Assembly: GCA_964344435.1 (NCBI GenBank)
Contig: CAYFNH010000045.1
Location: 1-19,078 of the forward strand
Origin: Thiopontia sp964344435
GTDB taxonomy: Bacteria; Pseudomonadota; Gammaproteobacteria; GCF-002020875
Direction: 5' to 3'
DNA: 19,078 nt
In this document: piece after piece, positions 1-6,957 of the stretch
How positions within the stretch are numbered: the first letter of the stretch is position 1
How the letters are laid out: each line of letters begins with the position of its first letter
The notes under the pieces: generated by a model
What the model was told of the DNA's origin: nothing
What the model saw: the letters and a program-made list of their open reading frames with translations, nothing else
Databases searched by the model: none
Made by a program: the position numbers and the translations under genes

Positions 1-125
1 CCAACGACTACCAGAATGCAACCCTGCAGGCTGGTCAGTGGTGGCAGTACCAGGTTAAGGCTGCGGACATCGGTCTGCGTGCCAAGACCTACCTGGAGCA
101 AAATGGTGCTGTCGTGAAGAAGTAA
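1..125 (+). CDS. C-terminal fragment of an upstream protein, probably nitrous oxide reductase NosZ (partial)
   Basis: An open frame enters from the left edge (first full codon at position 3) and ends at TAA 123-125, giving 40 residues that start NDYQNATLQAG and end in a Lys-Lys pair. The fragment has no haem motif, no Cys and no copper-site motif, so the sequence alone does not identify it. The NosZ call is an inference from position: in clade II nos clusters, nosZ lies just upstream of cytochrome c, nosB and nosD genes. The CuA and CuZ ligands and the signal peptide that would prove it lie outside the window. A strong terminator follows 22 bases after the stop, so this gene ends its own transcript. 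It could instead be another periplasmic protein. Confidence 0.5.
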   Translation, partial: NDYQNATLQAGQWWQYQVKAADIGLRAKTYLEQNGAVVKK

Positions 126-146
126 ACCACTTCTGATACACCAACC

Positions 147-184
147 AAAGGGGGAGAAGGGTGAAAACTCTTCTCCCCTTTTTT
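147..184 (+). terminator. Rho-independent terminator after the upstream gene
   Basis: The arms 147-159 (aaagggggagaag) and 170-181 (cttctccccttt) pair as a 12-bp stem with one bulged G and a loop of about 10 nt. The stem runs directly into a T-run (179-184). It lies 22 bases beyond the stop at 125. It should separate the upstream gene (probably nosZ) from the cytochrome and accessory genes, or allow only partial read-through, which would let the reductase be made in excess over its maturation factors. Confidence 0.85.
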
Positions 185-231
185 GATTTTGGACAAGGAA
201 AATAGTCTGCTATCCTCCTACTCTTGTCAGT

Positions 232-290
232 CTGTTCAGCAACTGATTTCGTTACGCAGAGATGGCCGATTTCAGAGACAAGCTGAACAG
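232..290 (+). repeat. Inverted repeat in the leader of the first cytochrome gene
   Basis: A perfect 9-bp inverted repeat, ctgttcagc at 232-240 and gctgaacag at 282-290, encloses 41 nt in the 204-bp gap between the terminator and the cytochrome start at 330. The enclosed part contains two similar gatttc stretches. It could be an mRNA leader hairpin or an operator. No convincing -35/-10 pair was found in the gap, although TTGTCA at 224-229 is a weak candidate. Function unknown. Confidence 0.35.
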
Positions 291-329
291 TTACCAGATT
301 TCTTAGCAACAACCAAGGAAATAACCGAA

Positions 330-641
330 ATGAAAAAAGTACTCTTGATTGCCTCCTCCATCGCACTGCTCAGCGGCTTCTCCATGAGCGCCTCTGCCGA
401 TGGAGCCCAGCTGTTCCAGACCAAGACCTGCTTCTCCTGCCATGGCAAGGATGCAAAAACCCCACTGCTGCCAATCTATCCCAAGCTGGCCGGTCAGAAT
501 GCCGACTACGCCTTCAACCAGATGAAGGATATCAAGTCCGGGGTTCGTGCCAATGGACAGGCGGCTGCGATGCAGGGGGTAATGGGGCTGGTCAATGAGG
601 CCGAGATGCGTGAGATTGCCGACTGGCTGGCTACTCAATAG
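330..641 (+). CDS. Monohaem c-type cytochrome, class I (c553-like), likely electron carrier to N2O reductase
   Basis: The 103-residue protein has a Sec signal peptide (MKK, hydrophobic core, cleavage near ASA-D at about residue 23) and one haem-binding CFSCH at residues 34-38. Met81 or Met85 are candidate distal ligands, and the C-terminal helix ends ADWLATQ. It is a small soluble periplasmic cytochrome of about 80 residues after cleavage. The ATG at 330 was chosen because AAGGAA at 315-320 is a suitable Shine-Dalgarno and the signal peptide begins there; the frame stays open to 183, but that extension has no signal-peptide character. By position it matches the nosC-type monohaem cytochromes of clade II nos clusters, which carry electrons from NosG/NosH to NosZ; that role is inferred. 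It sits between a terminator and the FNR-type promoter, so it may form its own transcript. Confidence 0.85.
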   Translation: MKKVLLIASSIALLSGFSMSASADGAQLFQTKTCFSCHGKDAKTPLLPIYPKLAGQNADYAFNQMKDIKSGVRANGQAAAMQGVMGLVNEAEMREIADWLATQ

Positions 642-691
642 CAAAAAAACAGAGTAAAAACCCACTCTAATAGTATGGATTAGAGGGGCCG

Positions 692-733
692 TTGACATAC
701 ATCAAGGTGTCACCAAGACGGTTCCTCTATTCT
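692..733 (+). promoter_or_regulatory. FNR/DNR-type operator with a -10 element (class II-like promoter)
   Basis: TTGACATACATCAA at 692-705 matches the FNR/DNR consensus TTGAT-N4-ATCAA at 9 of 10 fixed positions. A weak -10, TATTCT at 728-733, is centred 32 bp downstream of the operator centre (698.5). That is close to the spacing of an activator site at -41.5, and predicts a start near 740. The ATG of the dihaem cytochrome is at 772. Oxygen- or NO-responsive activation of the genes downstream is inferred. FNR, DNR and NnrR sites cannot be told apart by sequence alone. Confidence 0.7.
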
Positions 734-771
734 TTTCACCACCTTATCAAATCAAGCTGGAGATCAACCCA

Positions 772-1500
772 ATGAAGAAGATGACCGCAATCGCTACAGG
801 AATTGCACTGACTATCAGCGCTTCAGCCATGGCCGCTGGAGGTCATGGTGGACAAGCGACTGATGTTAAAGACTGGAACACGGGGGGGGGTGAGCAGGAT
901 ATTGCGATGACCCTGACACCTGATCGCGAAAACGGCATCGAGGTCTACGAGGTCTGCTCTGCTTGCCATATGCTGGAGGGCTGGGGTATGAAGAATGGTA
1001 CCTTCCCGCAGCTGGCAGGACAGCACAAGAATGTACTGATCAAACAGCTTGCCGACATCCGCGCACTGAACCGTGATAACCCCACTATGTACCCCTTCGC
1101 ACTGCCCGAATCAATCGGCGACGAGCAGGCGATTGCCGACGTAACCGACTACATCGCCAAGCTGCCAATGAACCCCGACAACGGCAAGGGGCCTGGCGAC
1201 AATCTGGAGCATGGTGAGCAGCTCTACAAGGACAACTGCGTACAGTGTCACGGTGAGCATGGCGAAGGCAGCCAGGAGAAGTTCTACCCCAAGATCCAGG
1301 GGCAGCACTACGCCTACATGTTGCGCCAGTTTGAGTGGATTCGTGATGGCAAGCGCCGTAACGCCAACCCGGACATGGTCAAGCAGATTGCCGGCTTCAG
1401 TGATGCCGATATGGTTGCGGTGATCGATTATGTCTCCCGTATTCCGGTACCCAAGGAAAACTTGGCTCCGGTCGGTTGGACCAACCCCGACTTTGACTAA
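772..1500 (+). CDS. Dihaem c-type cytochrome (c4/c553-like tandem domains)
   Basis: The 242-residue exported protein has a signal peptide ending near SAMA-A (residue 21) and two class I cytochrome domains. Haem sites are CSACH at 62-66 and CVQCH at 156-160. Likely distal ligands are Met106 (PTMYPFA) and Met202 (PDMVKQI), so both haems look His/Met ligated. The tandem layout resembles cytochrome c4. It is the first gene after the FNR-type promoter; a TGGAGA Shine-Dalgarno lies 8-9 bases before the ATG. Tandem cytochromes of this kind lie next to nosZ in clade II clusters and are thought to feed electrons to it, which is inferred here. A run of nine G at 882-890, encoding Gly-Gly-Gly near the mature N-terminus, is a possible slippage site or sequencing-error site. 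Confidence 0.88.
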   Translation: MKKMTAIATGIALTISASAMAAGGHGGQATDVKDWNTGGGEQDIAMTLTPDRENGIEVYEVCSACHMLEGWGMKNGTFPQLAGQHKNVLIKQLADIRALNRDNPTMYPFALPESIGDEQAIADVTDYIAKLPMNPDNGKGPGDNLEHGEQLYKDNCVQCHGEHGEGSQEKFYPKIQGQHYAYMLRQFEWIRDGKRRNANPDMVKQIAGFSDADMVAVIDYVSRIPVPKENLAPVGWTNPDFD

Positions 1501-1510
1501 CCTGTAACCA

Positions 1511-1599
1511 CCTGCCCCCACACTGAAGTGCGGGGCAGGCTTTACCCCTCTCTTGAGAGGTGCAGCACTGCACATACGGGAGGAGAGAGCGGTAAAGCC
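1511..1599 (+). other. Candidate structured RNA between cytochrome and nosB
   Basis: Three consecutive stem-loops can be drawn in the 139-bp gap. Stem 1 is cctgcccc 1511-1518 with ggggcagg 1532-1539, plus an inner 3-bp stem. An outer stem, ggctttac 1538-1545 with gtaaagcc 1592-1599, encloses cctct/agagg (1547-1551/1556-1560) and gtgca/tgcac (1560-1564/1569-1573). Stem 1 and the outer stem share two bases (1538-1539), so they compete slightly. No U-run follows, so it is not a standard terminator. It could be a processing or stability element or a leader that controls nosB. Pairings were found by eye without energy calculation. Confidence 0.4.
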
Positions 1600-1639
1600 A
1601 AAGCCTGGCCATTCCAACATTCTCACTCAGGAGTTTCCC

Positions 1640-2848
1640 ATGAGCCTCTCCAATTCCAGACAAAACCTGATCATCGGCACCCTCTCACTGGCGGCCATCG
1701 GATTAATGATCTCCATCTTCTACAGCCCGATCTGGTGGGTCTCCCTGAAAGCGCCCCAGTATCCGGAAGCGGCCTTCCCGCAGGGGATTCGTATCCACTT
1801 CCATGTCAATGGTGTCTTCAATGGCTGCGAAAAGATCGAGACCGAAGAGAAGTTCGAGGAGGAGGCACTCAACTGCAAACATGAGATGGATGCGATCAAC
1901 CACTATGTGGGCATGTATCCGATTGCAGCCGGCGCTCCGGTAGAGCGTGCGGTCTCCCCCTTCGTCTTTGCCCTGCTGGGGTTGATGGTGATCGCCTTTG
2001 CCCTCCCCAACAACAGACAACGTATACTGCTGATGGGGGCAGGCTCCTTGCTGATTGCCGGCTGGGGCTACAACGCACTCTATGGCGAGGGGGGCATGAA
2101 ACTGCAATCCTCCCCCTATCGGGCCGACATGATGAGCACCATGGAGCTGACCGATGAGGAGGTCAACCAGTGGAGTGGCATCGAGGGGCTGCAGGCCAGC
2201 TACGAAGAGGCGCTGGGACGCTACTTCCCCACCATCGCCGTGGACTGTGACAGCTATGCCAGCAAGATGACCTATGTCGATCTCTACGCCACTCAGGAAC
2301 GGCCCTTTGACGAGCTCAACGACCTGCTGGTGAATGCAGGAGCCACCTCTGCAGTGATGTCCACCTTCCATGAGATGTACAAGAAGATCCAGAAGAATCC
2401 GGAGATGACTCCGGAGCAACAGGTCGCCGGATTCATGCAGCGCTGTGAGCTGATGTCGAAGAACATTGGTATGACCGATATCGAGCGCACCGAGATGATG
2501 GTCACCATCACCCAGATTGTCTATATCGCCCTGCTCGGTGCGATGGCCCTGCTGGTGTTTGGGCTATGGAAGATGGAGCACATCTTCAAGTGGGTACTGA
2601 TTCTGGTACCGATGGCCCTGCCTCTCTTCTTTATCATGGACTATGCGGGCTGGCTCTGGTGGTTCGGTCACCACTTGAGTGAGATGGGTGCCTTTACCGT
2701 CAAGCCCTTCATGCCCACGGTATTTGGAGTCGGCAAGGTGGCCCAGTTTGCAACCTACTCCTACCCCTATTATGGCTTTGGGTTGATTATGCTGAATTCG
2801 ATTGTTCTGGCTGCAGCGGCACTGATTCGGTTCAAGTCCCCCCAGTAA
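1640..2848 (+). CDS. nosB: NosB-like polytopic membrane protein of clade II nos clusters
   Basis: The 402-residue protein has about six membrane segments: one near residues 8-27, a pair at 104-122 and 128-144, and three near 288-308, 316-334 and 378-397. Two soluble parts lie between them (about 28-103 and 145-287). Possible metal-binding or conserved motifs are HFHVNGVFNGC (53-63), NHYVGMYP (87-94) and HHLSEMGAF (344-352). The ATG at 1640 was chosen for its AGGAG Shine-Dalgarno 6 bases upstream and the N-terminal membrane helix. NosB is a membrane protein of unknown function found with clade II nosZ; the name here rests on membrane topology and position between cytochrome and nosD, not on a recognised catalytic motif. 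A role in copper delivery or electron transfer would be guesswork. Confidence 0.65.
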   Translation: MSLSNSRQNLIIGTLSLAAIGLMISIFYSPIWWVSLKAPQYPEAAFPQGIRIHFHVNGVFNGCEKIETEEKFEEEALNCKHEMDAINHYVGMYPIAAGAPVERAVSPFVFALLGLMVIAFALPNNRQRILLMGAGSLLIAGWGYNALYGEGGMKLQSSPYRADMMSTMELTDEEVNQWSGIEGLQASYEEALGRYFPTIAVDCDSYASKMTYVDLYATQERPFDELNDLLVNAGATSAVMSTFHEMYKKIQKNPEMTPEQQVAGFMQRCELMSKNIGMTDIERTEMMVTITQIVYIALLGAMALLVFGLWKMEHIFKWVLILVPMALPLFFIMDYAGWLWWFGHHLSEMGAFTVKPFMPTVFGVGKVAQFATYSYPYYGFGLIMLNSIVLAAAALIRFKSPQ

Positions 2849-2859
2849 CCCCCAAACTC

Positions 2860-4302
2860 GTGCAAAGATTCGGCACTTTATACTCGCGCAAAGACGCAAA
2901 GACGCAAAGAAAAACCACCAATTTATACCTTTGCATCTTTGCGTCTCTGCGCCAGCGTGCTGTTCTTGCCCCTCTTCTGCCACTGCTCATCCTGTTTGGC
3001 ACCACCGTGTCGGCACAAACGCTGCAGGAGATGGTCGATGAGACCCCCAAAGGGGGGACGCTAACCCCCCCCGCCGGACTCTACCAAGGGCCACTGACCA
3101 TCGAGAAACCGATCACGCTGGATGGGCGCAACGGGGTCACCATCGATGCCGGTGGCAAAGGCAGCGTGGTCTATCTGGATACCGATGGCGCCACTCTGCA
3201 AAACCTGCGACTGGTTCACTCCGGCTACTCCCACAATGATGTCGACTCCGGGGTACAGGTGAAGGGCAACTTCAACGTGGTCAAGGACAACATTATCGAG
3301 GAGTGTCTGTTCGGCATTGACCTGGCCCAATCCAAAAACAACATCATCCGCCGCAACCGGATCAGTTCCAAGAGTGATCGCGAACTGGGTATGCAGGGGG
3401 ATTCGGTACGGCTCTGGTACAGTTTCGACAACCAGGTGACCGACAACACCATTCGTGGCGCCCGTGACATGGTGGTGTGGTATTCCAGTGACAACGTCAT
3501 CGCCCGCAACAACTCCTCCGGAGGACGCTACGCCCTCCACTTCATGTACTCGCAGGGGAATCTGGTAGAGGAGAACCGCTATACAGAGAACTCGGTCGGC
3601 ATCTTTCTGATGTACAGTGACGGGGCCACCATACGCAACAACTACATCGCCCACTCACAGGGTGTCACCGGCATGGGCATCGGCCTCAAGGAGACCAGCG
3701 ATGTAGAGATCAACAACAACCAGATTCTCTACAATGCCACCGGGATCTACAGTGACGTCTCCCCCTACCAGCCCGACACCACCAACCGAATGGAGGATAA
3801 CCTGGTCGCCTTCAATGGGGTCGGCATGCTCTTTCACACCCCCTGGTGGGGTAATGTTGCCCGCAACAACACCTTCAAGGACAATATCACCCAGGTGGTG
3901 GTAGATGGCAATGGCGGTGCCACCAAAAATGTGTGGGAGGGGAACCACTGGGATGACTATGAAGGCTTTGACCAGAACCGGGATGGCACTGGGGATACCC
4001 CCTATGAACTCTACGCCTATGCTGACCGCATCTGGATGGACCGTCCCGATGCCCGTTTTTTCATGGGCACCCCGCTGTTGGAGACCCTCGACTTTCTGGA
4101 GCAGCTGGCCCCCTTCTCCGAGCCGACCCTGCTGCTGCGGGATGAACAGCCGTTGATGACCGCCGCCCTGCGTACCCCGGTCAGCGAGCGAGAGGCAACT
4201 CAGGCCGTTGAGCCAGAGTCCACCAACGCCGATACCGACGAGTCCCCCAAACGCGATTGGGGCTCATCACTAAAACTTCTGGAGCAGAGTCTACAACAAT
4301 GA
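2860..4302 (+). CDS. nosD: NosD, periplasmic beta-helix protein for N2O reductase maturation
   Basis: The 480-residue frame contains a signal peptide core (about residues 33-52, cleavage near VSA-Q) followed by many short repeats rich in Asn and Val/Ile (for example NIIRRNRI, NVIARNNS, ATIRNNYI). These are typical of the right-handed parallel beta-helix (CASH) fold of NosD. NosD works with NosF and NosY in assembling the copper-sulfur site of NosZ in the periplasm. The start is GTG at 2860, 11 bases after the nosB stop, with no clear Shine-Dalgarno; there is no in-frame ATG before the mature protein. About 22 residues of the N-region (10-31) are encoded by a palindromic repeat. A charged tail follows residue 400. 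The gene overlaps nosG by 4 bp. A run of eight C lies at 3065-3072. Family assignment is firm; the start is not. Confidence 0.9.
   Translation: MQRFGTLYSRKDAKTQRKTTNLYLCIFASLRQRAVLAPLLPLLILFGTTVSAQTLQEMVDETPKGGTLTPPAGLYQGPLTIEKPITLDGRNGVTIDAGGKGSVVYLDTDGATLQNLRLVHSGYSHNDVDSGVQVKGNFNVVKDNIIEECLFGIDLAQSKNNIIRRNRISSKSDRELGMQGDSVRLWYSFDNQVTDNTIRGARDMVVWYSSDNVIARNNSSGGRYALHFMYSQGNLVEENRYTENSVGIFLMYSDGATIRNNYIAHSQGVTGMGIGLKETSDVEINNNQILYNATGIYSDVSPYQPDTTNRMEDNLVAFNGVGMLFHTPWWGNVARNNTFKDNITQVVVDGNGGATKNVWEGNHWDDYEGFDQNRDGTGDTPYELYAYADRIWMDRPDARFFMGTPLLETLDFLEQLAPFSEPTLLLRDEQPLMTAALRTPVSEREATQAVEPESTNADTDESPKRDWGSSLKLLEQSLQQ
2886..2952. repeat. Palindromic (acgcaaag)n-type dispersed repeat, copy 1, inside the 5' end of nosD
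   Basis: The left arm 2886-2909 and right arm 2929-2952 are inverted repeats of 24 nt with 2 mismatches around a 19-nt AT-rich loop. The left arm is built from tandem 8-mers acgcaaag. The element is open in the nosD frame and is read as KDAKTQR on the left and FASLRQ on the right. Similar sequences are common dispersed repeats in many bacterial genomes and often appear at the ends of predicted proteins. A longer copy lies at 6967-7108 in nosL. Confidence 0.85.
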
Positions 4303-5132
4303 GTGATTCCACCCCGAAAGATAAAAAACCTCGCCTCAGCCGCAAGGAGCGTGAGCGCCGCGAGTTTTTGCGTACCGGTGCACTGCTTGCCGGTGTCACC
4401 GGTTTCTCCCTGCTGCAACTGATTCCAACCCTCACCGATGCTGCTCCCCGTCTGCGCCCCCCCGGTGCACTCGATGAGAAGGAGTACCTCTCCTCCTGTA
4501 TCAAATGCGGCCAGTGTGTACAGGTCTGTCCGGTAGAGGCGATCTTTCTTGCCGACATCTTCGATGGACAGGGACAGGGAGCCGCCTATATCGATGCCCG
4601 CAATCAGGCCTGCGACTTCTCCTGCGACGGCCTGCAGTGTGTACTGGCCTGTCCTACCGGCGCACTGACCCACGAGATCAACTACTCTCACGAGACCCGC
4701 ATGGGGCTGGCACGACTGGATCAGCCCGGAAAATGTCTGGCAGTACAGGGCAAAGGCTTCTTTGGCATTGCCCGTGGTGAAGCCTACAACGGAAAACTCC
4801 GGTTTGACGAGGTTGACCGCTGGAATCCGATCCCCCTCAACCAGCACCCGTTTGATCTGGAGGTGTGTGACCTCTGTGTACGCCTCTGCCCGATCGAGAT
4901 CCGCCGAGCCCAGTGCGATGCCGGTACCCCCCCCTCCGGCGATATCAACCAGTGCCCTCCCCACCCCGCGATCAAACTGGAGAAGATCGAGGGGGGAGGC
5001 AGCGTGGCCAGCTATGCCCCAGTGGTGCTGGAGGGGTGTGTCGGCTGTGGGGTATGCGAAATGGTCTGCCCCACCGAGGAACCGGTAATCGTGATCGACA
5101 TCCGCAAACAGTGGTCGGAGGAGGTAGCATGA
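4299..5132 (+). CDS. nosG: NosG, NapG-like iron-sulfur protein (four [4Fe-4S] clusters) of the quinol dehydrogenase
   Basis: The 277-residue protein has a twin-arginine signal (ERREFLRTGALLAG, Arg20-Arg21) and four cysteine motifs. They are CIKCGQCVQVCP (67-78), a C105/C109/C114/C118 set, C190/C193/C197 with further cysteines at 206 and 219, and CVGCGVCEMVCP (247-258). This is the NapG pattern for four [4Fe-4S] clusters, with Tat export after cofactor loading. In clade II nos systems NosG and membrane NosH replace NosR as menaquinol dehydrogenase and pass electrons to periplasmic cytochromes c. The start overlaps the nosD stop (ATGA 4299-4302), and nosH overlaps its end by 4 bp. A run of eight C at 4927-4934 lies within the gene. 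MauM/NapG relatives share the motif, so the nos role comes from context. Confidence 0.9.
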   Translation: MSDSTPKDKKPRLSRKERERREFLRTGALLAGVTGFSLLQLIPTLTDAAPRLRPPGALDEKEYLSSCIKCGQCVQVCPVEAIFLADIFDGQGQGAAYIDARNQACDFSCDGLQCVLACPTGALTHEINYSHETRMGLARLDQPGKCLAVQGKGFFGIARGEAYNGKLRFDEVDRWNPIPLNQHPFDLEVCDLCVRLCPIEIRRAQCDAGTPPSGDINQCPPHPAIKLEKIEGGGSVASYAPVVLEGCVGCGVCEMVCPTEEPVIVIDIRKQWSEEVA

Positions 5133-6106
5133 AGGCAAGCCAACAGTGTGTCGGGGTGATGCTTGGCAAAACCCCCAAAAAACTCCCCAAAGAGGCCTAC
5201 TCCGAGGAGATGCTGGCACTCCACCAACGCAAGAAGGAGAGTGGCGAACTGGAGAAGGTGAAGGCGCGCGAGGCGCATGAGATTCACCGTGAGACCCACA
5301 CCAAGAAGTGGCGCAAACGGCGCTGGGCTACGCTGATCTTCGTCAACTTGCTCTTCGTCATCTCCTACGCCCTCGATATCCAGCTACTGGAGGGGGCACT
5401 GACCGCCTCCCGTTTCCTTGGCTTCCACATGGCTGACCTCAACTCCGCACTGCAAGTAGTACTTGCCTTCAAGGAGGTGTTGATCAACCTGCTGATCGGT
5501 TTCGTTACCGTACTACTGATGTGGATCCTGCTTGGTGGAAGAACCTTCTGCTCCTGGGTCTGCCCCTATCACCTGCTGGCGGAGTGGGCCGAGGCAATCC
5601 ACCTCAAGCTGGTGGAGAAGAAGCTGATCCAGAACCACACCTTCGACCGCCGGGCCCGCACCTGGTTCTACATCCTCTTCACCCTGCTCGCCTTCGGCAC
5701 CGGCTACACCATCTTCGAGACCATCTCCCCCACCGGTATTCTCAGCCGGGCGCTGATCTACGGCCCCACCGTGGCACTGCTCTGGGTGGTCTTTCTGCTC
5801 GGCGTGGAGATCCTCTACTCGCGCCGTGCCTGGTGCCGCTATGTCTGCCCGATCGGACTTACCTACGGCTTTGTGGGCGTGTTAAGCCCTCTCAAGGTCA
5901 GCTACAATGCGGAGTCATGTCACCATGAAGGAGACTGCCGCAAGGTCTGTCTGGTACCCCATGTACTGGACTGGACCATCAAAGGTCGCTCCCCACAACG
6001 CAATGTCGAGCTGGGACCAGACTGCACCCGCTGCGGGCTCTGTATAGACATCTGTCCAACCGACTCCCTCAGCTACCACTTCAAGGGATTGAGCAAGAAA
6101 AAATGA
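5129..6106 (+). CDS. nosH: NosH, NapH-like membrane ferredoxin of the quinol dehydrogenase
   Basis: The 325-residue protein has a charged N-terminal cytoplasmic segment (1-65) and about four membrane helices (66-84, 118-136, 178-197, 210-230). Two CxxxCP motifs sit at the membrane: CSWVCPYH (141-148) and CRYVCPIG (236-243). The C-terminal ferredoxin part has C264/C270/C274 and CTRCGLCIDICP (299-310), enough for two [4Fe-4S] clusters. This is the NapH/NosR C-terminal architecture: menaquinol oxidation at the membrane with transfer to NosG. The start at 5129 overlaps the nosG stop (ATGA), with GGAGGAGGT just upstream. The unusually long charged N-terminus (about 65 residues) precedes the first helix. 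Confidence 0.9.
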   Translation: MKASQQCVGVMLGKTPKKLPKEAYSEEMLALHQRKKESGELEKVKAREAHEIHRETHTKKWRKRRWATLIFVNLLFVISYALDIQLLEGALTASRFLGFHMADLNSALQVVLAFKEVLINLLIGFVTVLLMWILLGGRTFCSWVCPYHLLAEWAEAIHLKLVEKKLIQNHTFDRRARTWFYILFTLLAFGTGYTIFETISPTGILSRALIYGPTVALLWVVFLLGVEILYSRRAWCRYVCPIGLTYGFVGVLSPLKVSYNAESCHHEGDCRKVCLVPHVLDWTIKGRSPQRNVELGPDCTRCGLCIDICPTDSLSYHFKGLSKKK

Positions 6107-6957
6107 TCCAGCTCCAGGGGGTTCGAAAAACCTTCAAACAAACAACCGTACTGCAGGATCTCACCCTCGAACTGCAAGCGGGAGATCGTATCGCCCTGAT
6201 CGGCTCCAACGGTGCCGGCAAGACCACCCTGATTCGCTGCCTGCTGGGTGAGTATGCGTTCGAGGGAGAGATCCTGGTCGATGGACTCAATCCCCGTAGT
6301 GATCGCAAAACCGTACTGGCCCGGATTGGCTTCGTGCCTCAACTGCCACCACCACTGAAGATGCCGGTACAGCAACTACTCGCCTTCTCTGCCGGGGTCT
6401 GTGGCTGCAGTACCGAGCAGATGGAAGAGATTGCCGCGCAGCTGGGGTTGAATCTTGATGCGCTAAACCGCCGCCCCTTTGAAAAGCTCTCGGGTGGGCA
6501 GAAGCAAAAACTGCTGATCGCCATTGCACTGGGGCGCCCCACCAAGCTGTTGATCCTCGACGAACCAGCCGCCAACCTCGACCCGGAGGCACGTCACACC
6601 CTCTTCTCCCTGCTGGAGCAGAAACGTAAAGAGAGCGCCATGCTCATCACCAGCCACCGTCTGGATGAAGTTGCCTCGCTGGTCAACCGGGTGGTTGAAC
6701 TGGATCGGGGCAAAGTGGTGCTCGACGACCGGGTGGATGACAGCACCGATCTCTCCAGCCTGCTCGACTGCAGCATCACCATCACCCGCAGCGAGCCCGC
6801 CTTCAGCAAGGCCATCAGCCACTGGGGCTTCAGCCCGGGAAGCAGCGACTGCCACTGGAGCGGCACCATCCCCGGCCCCGACCGCCTGCGCTTCCTCGGC
6901 ATGCTTTCGCGCTATGCTGCACTGTTGTCAGCCGTAGAGATCAAGGAGGCGGCATGA
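6103..6957 (+). CDS. nosF: NosF, ABC transporter ATP-binding protein
   Basis: The 284-residue ATPase has all ABC motifs: Walker A GSNGAGKTT (34-42), Q-loop Gln80, signature LSGGQ (129-133), Walker B LLILDEP (149-155), D-loop ANLD (157-160) and H-loop His185. It acts in the cytoplasm with the permease NosY. Together with periplasmic NosD it supports formation of the Cu-S centre of NosZ, probably by moving a sulfur-containing species or coupling ATP hydrolysis to NosD. The ATG overlaps the nosH stop (6103-6106), and the end overlaps nosL by 4 bp. The region after residue 200 is the usual NosF-type C-terminal extension and has no further motif I recognise. Confidence 0.93.
   Translation: MIQLQGVRKTFKQTTVLQDLTLELQAGDRIALIGSNGAGKTTLIRCLLGEYAFEGEILVDGLNPRSDRKTVLARIGFVPQLPPPLKMPVQQLLAFSAGVCGCSTEQMEEIAAQLGLNLDALNRRPFEKLSGGQKQKLLIAIALGRPTKLLILDEPAANLDPEARHTLFSLLEQKRKESAMLITSHRLDEVASLVNRVVELDRGKVVLDDRVDDSTDLSSLLDCSITITRSEPAFSKAISHWGFSPGSSDCHWSGTIPGPDRLRFLGMLSRYAALLSAVEIKEAA
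6943..6949 (+). promoter_or_regulatory. Strong ribosome binding site for nosL
   Basis: AAGGAGG lies 4 bases before the ATG at 6954, inside the end of nosF. It argues that nosL translation begins upstream of the inserted repeat, not at the internal GTG at 7104, which has no Shine-Dalgarno. Confidence 0.75.

Noticed and set aside
183..196. Second FNR-like site TTGAT-N4-GACAA
   Set aside because: Only 8 of 10 fixed positions match, it overlaps the terminator T-run, and no -10 lies at a suitable distance.
183..329. In-frame N-terminal extension of the first cytochrome starting at a TTG
   Set aside because: The extension lacks signal-peptide character, while the ATG at 330 has a good RBS and begins a standard Sec signal.
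642..691. Small hairpins after the first cytochrome (agagt/actct and ctctaa/ttagag) as a terminator
   Set aside because: The stems are only 5-6 bp, overlap each other, and have no T-run, so they are too weak to call.
1553..1639. Extension of the NosB-like frame upstream of 1640
   Set aside because: It would run through the structured spacer and precede the N-terminal membrane helix with unrelated residues; the ATG at 1640 has a well-placed RBS.
2860..2955. nosD as a pseudogene disrupted by the repeat
   Set aside because: The repeat is open in frame, and an intact signal-peptide core and full beta-helix follow.
4200..5219. Minus-strand open frame of 339 codons opposite nosG
   Set aside because: nosG on the plus strand has all expected cysteine motifs and a Tat signal; the opposite frame shows no domain and is a composition effect.
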